A stretch of DNA of 64,000 nt from an uncultured Actinomyces sp. (GTDB taxonomy: Bacteria > Actinomycetota > Actinomycetes > Actinomycetales > Actinomycetaceae), in contig URAS01000001.1 in assembly GCA_900545825.1 (NCBI GenBank), positions 62,001 through 126,000 of the forward strand, read 5' to 3'. A program made the translations under genes and the position numbers. The first letter of the stretch is position 1, and every line of letters begins with the position of its first letter. The notes beneath the pieces were generated by a model. It searched no databases. It was not told the origin of the DNA and saw nothing but the letters and a program-made list of their open reading frames with translations. Positions 7,963 through 16,190 of this stretch are shown one piece after another.

Positions 7963-8814
7963 GTGAACTATGGGGAAGCGTTACTACTGGGGCTCGTGCA
8001 AGGCCTCACCGAATTTCTGCCGATCTCGTCGTCGGCCCACCTGAGGATCGTCTCGGAATTCCTCGGACACGATACGGGGGCCGCTTTCACGGCCATCATC
8101 CAGATCGGCACCGAACTGGCCGTTCTGACCTATTTCTTCCACGACATCGTGCGGATCATCGCCCGCTGGGCGACGTCTCTGCCGTTCGTTAAGCCCGAGA
8201 AGCGGACGCCGTTGAGCGATCCCGACGCCCGGATGGGGTGGATGATCATCGTAGGCTCACTGCCGATCGGTATCCTCGGCCTGCTGCTGGAAAAGTGGAT
8301 CGACACGACCTTCAGGAATCTGTGGATCACCGTCGTCATGCTCGTCGTCTTCGGCGTCCTCCTCGGACTTGCCGATAAATACGGGTCGTCCCGCAAAGAC
8401 CTCGACCACCTGACCTGGAAAGACGCGATCCTCTACGGCTTCGCCCAGGCCCTCGCACTGATCCCGGGCGTTTCGCGCTCCGGCGGCACGATTATGGCCG
8501 GCCGTTTCATGGGATATTCCCGGGTCGCCGCGGCGCGGTATTCGTTCCTGTTGGCGATGCCCGCCGTCTTCGCTTCTGGCCTGTACAAGGCCGCCGAATC
8601 CCTGTCCGACGGCAATCCGGCCGGCTGGGGGCCCACCCTCGTCGCGACGGTCGTGTCGTTCGTCGTCGGCTACGCCGTCATCGTGTGGTTCCTCCGGCTG
8701 CTCGAGACCAAGACGTTCTCGCCGTTCGTCATCTACCGGGTCTGCCTGGGCGTCGCCGTCGCCGCGTGCCTGCTCGCGGGCGTCATCCCCGCCGTCTCGA
8801 GCTTCACGAGCTAA
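7963..8814 (+). CDS. uppP: Undecaprenyl-diphosphatase UppP (BacA)
   Basis: The 283-residue polytopic membrane protein recycles undecaprenyl diphosphate to the monophosphate carrier used for peptidoglycan and other envelope polymers; the family also confers bacitracin tolerance. Signature motifs are present: GLTEFLPISSSAHL near residue 14, with the catalytic Glu, and PGVSRSGGTIMAGRFMG near residue 168. Several hydrophobic helices follow, ending GVAVAACLLAGVIPAV. The length is normal. The GTG start is chosen because a TANNNT box lies 8 bases upstream and the family N-terminus (NYGEALLLGLVQGLTEF) begins here. The HAD gene downstream starts 3 bases after the stop and is probably cotranscribed. 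Confidence 0.95.
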   Translation: MNYGEALLLGLVQGLTEFLPISSSAHLRIVSEFLGHDTGAAFTAIIQIGTELAVLTYFFHDIVRIIARWATSLPFVKPEKRTPLSDPDARMGWMIIVGSLPIGILGLLLEKWIDTTFRNLWITVVMLVVFGVLLGLADKYGSSRKDLDHLTWKDAILYGFAQALALIPGVSRSGGTIMAGRFMGYSRVAAARYSFLLAMPAVFASGLYKAAESLSDGNPAGWGPTLVATVVSFVVGYAVIVWFLRLLETKTFSPFVIYRVCLGVAVAACLLAGVIPAVSSFTS

Positions 8815-8817
8815 TCC

Positions 8818-9507
8818 ATGGCGATCTCCGCAGTACTTTTCGATATGGACGGGACGCTCGTCGACTCCGAGCCGCGGTGGCAACGGTGCGAGGAACGGAT
8901 CATGGCGTCCTGGGGTGGCGCCGCGTGGACTCCCGAACTGGGCCAACAGTGCACCGGCAATCCGTTGCGGCGCACCGCGCGCCTCATGCTCGACCAGGCG
9001 GGAATCATCGGAGACGAGGACGACGTCGTCACCCTGCTGCTCGAGCGGATGGCCCGGTCCTATAAAGACGAGGGCGTCCCGTGGATGCCCGGCGCCCTGC
9101 GGCTCATCGAGGCCCTGACCGCCGAGGGAATCCCCAGCGCACTCGTGTCGTCCTCGTACCGGATCCTGCTGGATCCCGTGCTGGGGTCCGTGCCCGCCGG
9201 CTTCTTCGCGACGTCGGTGGCCGGCGACGAGGTGACCCACGCCAAGCCGGCCCCTGATCCCTACATCGAGGCCGCCACACGCCTAGGCGCCGACATCGCC
9301 ACCTGCGTCGTCGTCGAGGACTCCCAGCCTGGCCTGCGTGCGGGCCTGGACAGCGGGGCCGCCGTCGTCGGCCTGGGCGCGGGGGAGCACCCCGAATGGC
9401 CAACCCCGCACTGCGCCGCGTCGGCGATCGGCGACGTGACGATCCCCCTGCTGGCCGAGGCCGTCGCTAGGCGTGCATCGACAGCAGCCGATCAATCCCC
9501 TCGCTAG
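8818..9507 (+). CDS. HAD-superfamily phosphatase
   Basis: The 229-residue protein is a haloacid dehalogenase-like hydrolase. Motif I is FDMDGTLVDSE (nucleophile and acid Asp near residues 9 and 11), motif II is SALVSSS, motif III is the Lys in HAKPAPDPY, and motif IV is VVEDSQPG. The helical cap between motifs I and II places it with the beta-phosphoglucomutase/phosphoglycolate phosphatase-like group acting on small phosphorylated metabolites. It follows uppP with a 3-base gap and has no own Shine-Dalgarno site, so it is likely translated from the same mRNA. Its 3' end overlaps the convergent RecB-like gene by 41 bases. The substrate is unknown. Confidence 0.85.
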   Translation: MAISAVLFDMDGTLVDSEPRWQRCEERIMASWGGAAWTPELGQQCTGNPLRRTARLMLDQAGIIGDEDDVVTLLLERMARSYKDEGVPWMPGALRLIEALTAEGIPSALVSSSYRILLDPVLGSVPAGFFATSVAGDEVTHAKPAPDPYIEAATRLGADIATCVVVEDSQPGLRAGLDSGAAVVGLGAGEHPEWPTPHCAASAIGDVTIPLLAEAVARRASTAADQSPR

Positions 9508-10297
9508 GAATCGGCGGGGTAGTGCCGTCGAAAAGCGGACACAGGGAGCGCACGTCGCACCAGTCGCACAGCTTCGAGCGGCGGGGCTGGAAATCCTGGG
9601 CCCGCGCGGCCTGCTCGATCTGGCCCCACAGCAGCATGAGCTCGTCCTCCGTGGCGTCCAGCTCGTCCTCCGACGGGTCGTGGGTGTAGGTCATTTCGGA
9701 CTTGAGGAACAACAGCTGCAGCCGCTTCGGCGCCTGCCCTGTCAGGTTGCGCCACGCGAGGGCATAAAAGCGCAGCTGAAACAGGTAGGGGCCCAGATAC
9801 GCCGGATTGGGGGCCTTGCCCGTCTTGTAGTCGACGAGGCGGACGAGGCCGCCCGGCGCCACGTCGACGCGGTCGATAAACCCGTGAATGTGGAGGCCGT
9901 CGCCCACATCCGTACGAATGTATTCCTCGCGATGCGCGGGCTGGAGGTTGACGGGGTTCTCGAGCGCGAAATAGCTGCCCACCAGGGTCCGCGCCTGGTC
10001 AAGAAACTGCTCGCGCGTGAGGCCGTCGACGAAAAGCTGCCCCTCGAGCTGCGGGTCCTTCGTGGTCATCGCGTCCCACGTGGGCCCGACCATGTCGGTC
10101 GCGACCTGCTGCGTGCGCTCGTGGGGCTGGCGGTCATAGAGCTGCTCGAGCACCGAATGGACGAGCGTGCCCCGCTCCCGGGCGGGCGCCGGCGGCTGGG
10201 GAATCCGATCGACGACGGTCAGGCGAAACTGCAAGGGACACTTGCGGAAGTCGTTCGCACGCGACGGCGAGAGGGCGGCGGTCTGTGGGCTCTTCAT
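9467..10297 (-). CDS. RecB/Cas4-like Fe-S nuclease
   Basis: The 276-residue protein has a PD-(D/E)xK nuclease core: D142 in GFIDRVDV and D156/K158 in LVDYKTG. Cysteines at 20, 244, 247 and 253 form the one-plus-three pattern that holds a 4Fe-4S cluster in AddB and Cas4 nucleases. There is no helicase domain, so it is a stand-alone 'RecB family exonuclease'. A DNA end-processing role is inferred. The ATG at 10297 is preferred over an upstream in-frame ATG because TAGGGT lies 7 bases before it and the extension would overlap the divergent trmI promoter. A nuclease beside trmI and the Pup locus is also seen in Mycobacterium. Confidence 0.85.
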   Translation of the reverse strand: MKSPQTAALSPSRANDFRKCPLQFRLTVVDRIPQPPAPARERGTLVHSVLEQLYDRQPHERTQQVATDMVGPTWDAMTTKDPQLEGQLFVDGLTREQFLDQARTLVGSYFALENPVNLQPAHREEYIRTDVGDGLHIHGFIDRVDVAPGGLVRLVDYKTGKAPNPAYLGPYLFQLRFYALAWRNLTGQAPKRLQLLFLKSEMTYTHDPSEDELDATEDELMLLWGQIEQAARAQDFQPRRSKLCDWCDVRSLCPLFDGTTPPIPSEGIDRLLSMHA

Positions 10298-10304
10298 GCG
10301 TCTC

Positions 10305-10341
10305 ACCCTAGCGGGGGCCACTGTCACTTTCCTTCTAGGAT
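10305..10341. promoter_or_regulatory. Divergent leaderless promoters for the nuclease and trmI
   Basis: On the minus strand TAGGGT (10310-10305) lies 7 bases before the nuclease ATG. On the plus strand TAGGAT (10336-10341) lies 6 bases before the trmI ATG. Neither gene has a Shine-Dalgarno site. The two -10 boxes are 25 bases apart, so the two polymerases would compete for the same 50 bases. Confidence 0.6.
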
Positions 10342-10347
10342 GGGGGA

Positions 10348-11385
10348 ATGACCTCCACACCGACACCTGCCGGCCCGGCGTCGCGGCGCGGCCCCTTCCG
10401 CGTGGGCGAACGCGTGCAGCTGACCAACGCGGCCGGACGCCCCTACACCGTGACGTTGACGGAAAAAGGGTGGTTCACCATCCACAAGGCGTCGTTCCCC
10501 CTGGCCGATCTCATCGGCAAGCCCGAGGGGACCGTCGTGACGACCCGCGAGGGGCGCCAATTCGTCGCCATGCGGCCGAGGCTGCAGGACTACACCCTGC
10601 AGATGCCGCGCGGCGCGACGATCATCTACCCGAAAGACACGGCCCAAATCGTCCAGCTGGCCGACATCTATCCCGGCGCCCGCGTCCTCGAGGCCGGCGT
10701 GGGATCCGGCGCCCTCACTCTCGCATTGCTGGGGGCGATCGGCGACCACGGACGGCTGACGGGTATCGAACTGCGCGAGGAATTCGCCGACATTGCCCGC
10801 GCCAACGTCGAACTGTGGTTTGGCGGCCCAGTCCCGACATGGGACCTGAAGCTGGGCGACCTCGCCAAAGTCGGGATGACCCTGCCGGAGGGGCAGACCG
10901 ACCGGTGCGTCCTCGACATGCTGGCCCCATGGGAACACCTGGACGTCGTCGCGCGCGCCCTTGCCCCCGGCGGCGTCCTCGTCTGCTACGTCGCCACGGT
11001 GACGCAAATGTCACGCCTCATCGAGGAGCTGCGGGCGACCGAGCGGTTCACCGAGCCCGAGGTGTGGGAATCGATGCAACGCGGCTGGCACGTCCAAGGC
11101 CTGGCCGTCCGCCCCGAGCACCGCATGGTCGGCCACACGGGTTTTCTCGTCATGACGCGGCTGCTGGCCGAGGGCTGTCGACCGCCCGAGACGAAGAAAC
11201 GCCCGGCGAAGGCGGCCGAGGGCCAGGGTGGCCAGTGGGACGAGGCCGAGGGCTGGGATCCGGCCGACGCGGGGCAGCGTCCCATCTCGGACAAAAAGCT
11301 GCGGAAAGTCCGCCGCGACGCCGTGAAACGCGCGGATCTGTGGGGCCCGGCGATGGCCGGAGAAGATCCGCTCTCCGAGTTCTAA
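10348..11385 (+). CDS. trmI: tRNA (adenine-58-N1)-methyltransferase TrmI
   Basis: The 345-residue protein methylates A58 in the T-loop of tRNA using S-adenosylmethionine. The N-terminal beta domain (residues 15-95) is followed by a Rossmann methyltransferase fold with the SAM motif VLEAGVGSGALTLAL near residue 112 and the catalytic Asp motif CVLDMLAPWE near residue 188. A Lys/Gly-rich C-terminal tail of about 70 residues (from LAEGCRPPETKK) is longer than in thermophile TrmI and looks disordered. The start is leaderless, with the -10 box 6 bases upstream. The gene precedes arc by 61 bases, the same association as in Mycobacterium (Rv2118c near mpa). Confidence 0.93.
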   Translation: MTSTPTPAGPASRRGPFRVGERVQLTNAAGRPYTVTLTEKGWFTIHKASFPLADLIGKPEGTVVTTREGRQFVAMRPRLQDYTLQMPRGATIIYPKDTAQIVQLADIYPGARVLEAGVGSGALTLALLGAIGDHGRLTGIELREEFADIARANVELWFGGPVPTWDLKLGDLAKVGMTLPEGQTDRCVLDMLAPWEHLDVVARALAPGGVLVCYVATVTQMSRLIEELRATERFTEPEVWESMQRGWHVQGLAVRPEHRMVGHTGFLVMTRLLAEGCRPPETKKRPAKAAEGQGGQWDEAEGWDPADAGQRPISDKKLRKVRRDAVKRADLWGPAMAGEDPLSEF

Positions 11386-11446
11386 TGGCGAAGGGTGGCC
11401 TAAGTTCTTACGATGGAGAGGGAAGAGAACTAAAGGAGGACGCCCC

Positions 11447-13012
11447 GTGGCCAACGCCCCAACTGGCAACGTGCCGACGTACGAGGACTTCGCCCGTCGC
11501 GAGGAGCGCCGGCGCTCGATCAGCCTGGCCGAAAAGAACGAACGGCTGGCCGAGGCGCTCACCCAGGCGAAGGCCCGGCTCGTCCAGATGCAAGAGATCG
11601 TCGACGCGTGCGCGAGGCCGCCGGCGACGCTCAGCCTGCTGCTGGGAGTCGACCCGGAGGCCGGCGAGGTCGAGGTGTGGATGTCCGGCAAGCGGATGCG
11701 CCTGGCGCTGGCCGCCGACGTCGACCCGGACACCTTGCGGGTCGGCCAATACGTCCGCGTCAGCGACCAGATGGTCGCCGTCGCCCCGGCGGGCGACGTG
11801 CCGGCGGGAGAGATCGTGTCGGTCGTCGAGGTCACTGCGGATCACCGGGTCCTCGTCCAGTCCGGCCAGATGAGCACCCTGGCACTCCAGCTGGCCGACA
11901 CCCTCGTCGGCGAGGTCGACGCGGGCGATTCGCTCCTGGCCAACCCGGCGGCGGGCATCGCGTTCGAGAAGATCGTCCGTAGCGACGTCGAACAGCTCCT
12001 CACCCCCGAGGTCCCCAACGTCTCGTATCGCGACATCGGCGGCCTCGCCGACCAGATCGAGCTGATCCGCGACACCGTCGAGCTGCCGTTCGCTCACCCC
12101 GACCTGTACCGGTCGTACGGCCTGACGCCCTCGCGCGGCATCCTCCTCTACGGTCCGCCCGGATGCGGGAAAACGCTGATCGCCAAGGCGATCGCCACCA
12201 GTTTGGGAGGCGAGGGCGGCGCCTACTTCCTGTCGATTAAAGGCCCCGAGCTCCTGTCGAAATTCGTCGGCGAGACCGAGCGGCAGATCCGCCAGATTTT
12301 CGCGCGCGCCCGCCAGTTGGCGTCGGCCAACCACCCCGTCGTCATCTTCTTTGACGAGATGGAGGCGTTGTTCCGCACGCGCGGATCCGGCGTGTCCTCG
12401 GACGTCGAAACGATGGTCGTCCCCCAGCTGCTGTCGGAGATCGACGGCGTCGAAACGCTGGACAACGTCATCGTCATCGGCGCGTCGAACCGCGAAGACA
12501 TGATCGACCCCGCGGTCTTGCGCTCGGGCCGATTGGATGTGCGCGTGAGGGTCGACCGGCCCGACATCAGCGCGGCCCGCGACATCGTGCGGATCCACCT
12601 GGGCGAGGGCGTGCCCCTCGATCCCACGCTGGTCGCCCGGTGCGGCGGTGACGAGGGCGCCCGCACCTATCTCGTCGACGCGATCGTCGACGCCGCGTGG
12701 GCGTGTGAGACGGCCACGCAGGTGTTCTCGCTCACGTACGCCTCGGGGGCCAGCGGGGTCGTCTATTTGAGCGACGTGGCCTCCGGCGCGATGCTTGCCG
12801 GCATCGTCGAGCGGGCGAAGAAGTACGCGATCAAGCACACCCTCGACGGGGACGGCGAGGGGCTGAGCCTGGCCCACTGCCTCGACTCGGTGCGCGAGGA
12901 AATCCGGCAAACGTCGGAGCTTGCCGCGGCCGCCGACCCCGCTGAGTGGACCCGTGCCCAAGGTTTCCGAGGGGATACGGTGGTACTGATAGAACCACCT
13001 CGTCAATCCTGA
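11447..13012 (+). CDS. arc: AAA ATPase ARC (Mpa-like) of the Pup system
   Basis: The 521-residue hexameric AAA ATPase belongs to the Mpa/ARC family, which binds Pup through an N-terminal coiled coil (about residues 20-55) and unfolds pupylated proteins. Tandem OB domains follow, then the AAA module with Walker A GPPGCGKT (236-243) and Walker B VVIFFDEME near residue 300. In proteasome-bearing species the protein ends with a GQYL-type tail that docks on the 20S core. This one ends IEPPRQS, with no penultimate Tyr. Together with the absence of prcBA downstream, this suggests a proteasome-independent unfoldase, as in Corynebacterium. AAAGGAGG (11432-11439) and GTG 11447 set the start; TACGAT (11409-11414) is a possible -10. 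Confidence 0.93.
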   Translation: MANAPTGNVPTYEDFARREERRRSISLAEKNERLAEALTQAKARLVQMQEIVDACARPPATLSLLLGVDPEAGEVEVWMSGKRMRLALAADVDPDTLRVGQYVRVSDQMVAVAPAGDVPAGEIVSVVEVTADHRVLVQSGQMSTLALQLADTLVGEVDAGDSLLANPAAGIAFEKIVRSDVEQLLTPEVPNVSYRDIGGLADQIELIRDTVELPFAHPDLYRSYGLTPSRGILLYGPPGCGKTLIAKAIATSLGGEGGAYFLSIKGPELLSKFVGETERQIRQIFARARQLASANHPVVIFFDEMEALFRTRGSGVSSDVETMVVPQLLSEIDGVETLDNVIVIGASNREDMIDPAVLRSGRLDVRVRVDRPDISAARDIVRIHLGEGVPLDPTLVARCGGDEGARTYLVDAIVDAAWACETATQVFSLTYASGASGVVYLSDVASGAMLAGIVERAKKYAIKHTLDGDGEGLSLAHCLDSVREEIRQTSELAAAADPAEWTRAQGFRGDTVVLIEPPRQS

Positions 13013-13034
13013 ACCCGCAACGGAAGGTGTCGCC

Positions 13035-14627
13035 ATGAGCATCGCTCGACCCATCGGAACGGAGACGGAGTTCGGCATCCTCTCGCCGTCGACGCCCGGC
13101 GCCAACGCCATGGTGCTGTCCTCTCACGCCGTGTCGGCGTACTATCCGTCGGCCAGATCGGGTGGCGAGGGCGCCAGCGTCAGCTGGGACTACGTGGGCG
13201 AGGATCCGCTGGCTGACCTTCGGGGATACCGCATGGATCGGGCGAGCGCGGACCCGTCGATGCTGACCGACGATCCGTTGAATCCGGCGCCGTCTGGGCC
13301 CGGCTCGCGCACCGAACGCGTCGCCCGCCCCAGCCGCGAGCAGAGGCGGCTTCCGCAGGCGGCCTCGTGCATGCTGGCCAACGGCGCGCGCTACTACGTC
13401 GATCACGCCCACCCGGAGTATTCGGGGCCGGAATGCGCGACCCCGCTCGAGGCCGTCCTCTACGATCGCGCGGGCGAGGTCATTGCGCGGCGTGCCATGG
13501 CGGCGCTGGCCCAGCGTGGCGAGACGATCGTCCTCTACAAGAACAACGTCGACGGCAAGGGTGCGTCGTACGGCGCCCACGAGAACTACCTCCTGCGCCG
13601 CGACGTCGACTTTAAGGAACTGTCGCGCTTACTTATTCCCTTCTTTGTCACCCGGCCGCTGATCTGTGGCGCGGGACGCGTCGGCCTGGGGCAGTCGTCG
13701 GAGAATCCCGGCTTCCAGATTTCCCAGCGGGCCGACTACGTCGAGAACACCGTGGGGCTCGAGACGACGTTCAACCGCCCGATCGTCAACACGCGCGACG
13801 AACCGCACGCGCACGCCGGGCGGTGGCGCAGGCTCCACGTCATCGGTGGCGACGCCAACCAGTTCGACGTGTCGACGTACCTACGTCTGGCCTCGACGTC
13901 GGCGGTGCTGTGGTTCGCCGAAAATGGCGACATGGCGGCGCTTCACGACGTGTCGCTGGCCGGCGATCCCGTGGTCGAGACGTGGAACGTTTCCCACGAT
14001 CCCACGCTCGCCTACGAGGTGGCGACCGAGGGCGCCGGGACGCTGCGGGCGGTTGACATCCAGCGCCGCTACGCCGACGTCATCTCTCAGGCGATGGATC
14101 GCGCGGGCGCGATCGACGCCGATACCCGCGAGTTTTTCGACCGGTGGACCGGTATCCTCGACACGTTGGCGACGCATCCGATGGAGGCGGCCAAGCAGGT
14201 CGAGTGGGTGGCGAAATATCAGCTGCTCGACGCCATGCGGCAGCGTCTGGCGTCGGGGTGGGAGCATTCGAAGCTCCAGGCCATGGACCTCCAGTGGGCG
14301 GATCTGCGGACCGAGACGTCGCTGGTTACCAGCCTCGACGCGGCCGGGCGGATCGAGCGGCTGTTCACCTCATACGAGGTCGACCAGGCGGCGGACACCC
14401 CGCCGGCTGCCACGCGGGCCTTCCTTCGCGGCGGCGCCGTCAGGCGGATGCCCGAACTTGCCCAGGCGTCGTGGGGATCGTTGCTGTTCGATCTCGGCGG
14501 CGAGGACCTGGTTCGCGTCTCGCTGCCGGATCCCAATGTCGCTCCCACGGCGGCGCAGCGCCAGGCGATCGACGAGGGCGACGCCCAGGCTCTGGTCACG
14601 GCGCTCACCACGGCCTCAGCGCGCTAG
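13035..14627 (+). CDS. dop: Pup deamidase/depupylase Dop
   Basis: The 530-residue enzyme belongs to the glutamine synthetase/carboxylate-amine ligase superfamily. It deamidates the C-terminal Gln of Pup to Glu and also removes Pup from substrates. The nucleotide-binding Glu lies in IGTETEFGI near residue 9, and the catalytic Asp is probably D123 in YVDHAHPEYS. A long segment between residues 30 and 100 (GGEGASVSW...) absent from PafA corresponds to the Dop-specific loop. It starts 22 bases after arc with a GGAAGG ribosome site, so arc and dop are likely one operon. Because Pup here ends in Gln, Dop activity is needed before PafA can act. Confidence 0.93.
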   Translation: MSIARPIGTETEFGILSPSTPGANAMVLSSHAVSAYYPSARSGGEGASVSWDYVGEDPLADLRGYRMDRASADPSMLTDDPLNPAPSGPGSRTERVARPSREQRRLPQAASCMLANGARYYVDHAHPEYSGPECATPLEAVLYDRAGEVIARRAMAALAQRGETIVLYKNNVDGKGASYGAHENYLLRRDVDFKELSRLLIPFFVTRPLICGAGRVGLGQSSENPGFQISQRADYVENTVGLETTFNRPIVNTRDEPHAHAGRWRRLHVIGGDANQFDVSTYLRLASTSAVLWFAENGDMAALHDVSLAGDPVVETWNVSHDPTLAYEVATEGAGTLRAVDIQRRYADVISQAMDRAGAIDADTREFFDRWTGILDTLATHPMEAAKQVEWVAKYQLLDAMRQRLASGWEHSKLQAMDLQWADLRTETSLVTSLDAAGRIERLFTSYEVDQAADTPPAATRAFLRGGAVRRMPELAQASWGSLLFDLGGEDLVRVSLPDPNVAPTAAQRQAIDEGDAQALVTALTTASAR

Positions 14628-14630
14628 AAT
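14625..14630 (+). promoter_or_regulatory. Possible pup promoter inside the dop stop codon
   Basis: TAGAAT at 14625-14630 includes the TAG stop of dop and lies 29 bases before the pup ATG. It could give pup-pafA a transcript separate from arc-dop with a leader of about 23 bases carrying the GAGGAG ribosome site (14649-14654). Confidence 0.45.
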
Positions 14631-14659
14631 TTCCCCACGCAGTCAACCGAGGAGCAGCC

Positions 14660-14836
14660 ATGTCCCAAGAACAGATCACCGCGCCGGGCGATAACGGCAG
14701 CGAGGACGATGACGCCCAGGGCGGCCAGACAATGGCAAACCCGGGGATCGACGACCTGCTCGATCAGATCGACGAGGTCCTCGAGTCGGACGCCCAGGCG
14801 TTCGTCTCGGGTTTCGTGCAAAAGGGCGGCCAGTGA
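14660..14836 (+). CDS. pup: Prokaryotic ubiquitin-like protein Pup
   Basis: The 58-residue protein is the small modifier attached to lysines of target proteins. The first half is disordered and acidic with many Gly, Asp and Gln residues. A helix-forming region (DDLLDQIDEVLESDAQAF, residues 31-48) is the part that pairs with the ARC coiled coil. It ends FVQKGGQ: the diagnostic Gly-Gly-Gln, deamidated by Dop to Glu before ligation. It is a little shorter than the usual 60-70 residues. The last codon and TGA overlap the pafA GTG start, so the modifier and its ligase are translationally coupled. No 20S proteasome genes lie between them. Confidence 0.96.
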   Translation: MSQEQITAPGDNGSEDDDAQGGQTMANPGIDDLLDQIDEVLESDAQAFVSGFVQKGGQ

Positions 14837-16185
14837 ACCGACGCGTGTGGGGAATCGAGACCGAGTACGGGATCACGTGCGCGGCCACGCGGCCGGGCCC
14901 GTCGCCGCTCGACGCCGACCACGCCGCGCGTGAGCTGTTTCGCGCGGTGATCGAGCACGAACGGTCGACGAACGTCTTTCTCGGCAACGGCGCTCGCCTC
15001 TACTTGGACGTCGGTTCCCACCCCGAATACGCCACCGCCGAATGTGACCGGCTGGGTGACCTCCTCGCGCAAGACAGCGCCGGTGCAGCGCTCCTTGCCG
15101 ATCTCGCGGCGCAGGCGAACACGCGGATGGAGGCGCAGGAGGTTCCGGGCCGGCTCCACCTGTTCAAGAACAACGTCGACTCGGCCGGCCACTCATGCGG
15201 GTGCCACGAGAACTATCTGCTCCACCGCTCGGCCCGGTTCCGCGACATGGCCGACGCCCTCGTGTCGTTCTTCATCGCCCGGATCGTCCTCGTCGGGGCG
15301 GGGCGCGTGTGCCCGGACGGCTCCTACGCGTTTTCGCAGCGTGCCGAGTACATCGACGACGCCGTGTCGTCGGCGACCACCCGGACGCGGCCGATCATCA
15401 ACACCCGCGACGAACCGCTGGCGCACGCGAAGGACTACCGGCGTCTCCACGTCATCATCGGCGACTCGAACATGGCCCAGGGGTCGACGCTCCTCAAGGT
15501 CGGGATGACCCACCTGCTGCTCGGCGCCCTCGAGGACGGCCTCGACATTTCTGACCTGGCGTTCCGTGAACCGCTGCAGACCCTGAGGGCGATCTCGACT
15601 GACCTCGACGCCCGGGCACGCTACGAGCTGACCAGCGGCAAGACGATGAGCGCATGCGAACTACTGGAAGAGATCGCGACCCGTATCGACGGCGCGAGCA
15701 CCTGGGACGATCCGCTGGCCGACGACGTGTGGGACCTGTGGCGGCGGGGCATGGCCGCCGTGTCTAGCGGCGACTGGAGCGGGGTCGACACCGAACTGGA
15801 CTTCGCCATCAAGAAACGCCTGCTCGACCAGGCCGCCTCACGTGCCGGGCACCTCGACCACGACCACCAACTGCGCCTCGAGCTGGCCTATCACGACATC
15901 ACGGCCTCCGGGCTCGCGCCCGCGTTGGAGCGGGCGGGGCGGATGCGCACCTTCGTCGACGCCCAGGCGGTCGACCAGGCGCAGCAGACGCCGCCGGCCA
16001 CCACCCGCGCGGCCCTGCGCGGCGCCGTCATTCAGGCCGCGAAGACACACCACCGCGAGGCGATTTGCGACTGGCTCCACGTGCGCCTCAACGACTCTCG
16101 GCTGCCCACGGTCACGCTGGGCGAGCCGCTGGCGACGTCAGATCCGGGAATCGACGCGATTCTCGCGGAAATCGAGCAGGGGTAG
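14833..16185 (+). CDS. pafA: Pup--protein ligase PafA
   Basis: The 450-residue ligase forms an isopeptide bond between the Pup C-terminal Glu and substrate lysines with ATP. The nucleotide-binding Glu is E9 in GIETEYGI and the catalytic Asp is D59 in LYLDVGSHPEYAT. LFKNNVDSAGHSCGCHENYL (near residue 113) and INTRDEPLAHA are also conserved. It lacks the Dop loop, which separates it from the paralogue at 13035. The GTG start overlaps the pup stop by four bases, and the following FKBP gene begins 5 bases after the stop. In proteasome-bearing actinobacteria pafB-pafC often follow; here they do not. Confidence 0.95.
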   Translation: MNRRVWGIETEYGITCAATRPGPSPLDADHAARELFRAVIEHERSTNVFLGNGARLYLDVGSHPEYATAECDRLGDLLAQDSAGAALLADLAAQANTRMEAQEVPGRLHLFKNNVDSAGHSCGCHENYLLHRSARFRDMADALVSFFIARIVLVGAGRVCPDGSYAFSQRAEYIDDAVSSATTRTRPIINTRDEPLAHAKDYRRLHVIIGDSNMAQGSTLLKVGMTHLLLGALEDGLDISDLAFREPLQTLRAISTDLDARARYELTSGKTMSACELLEEIATRIDGASTWDDPLADDVWDLWRRGMAAVSSGDWSGVDTELDFAIKKRLLDQAASRAGHLDHDHQLRLELAYHDITASGLAPALERAGRMRTFVDAQAVDQAQQTPPATTRAALRGAVIQAAKTHHREAICDWLHVRLNDSRLPTVTLGEPLATSDPGIDAILAEIEQG

Positions 16186-16190
16186 CGGCG

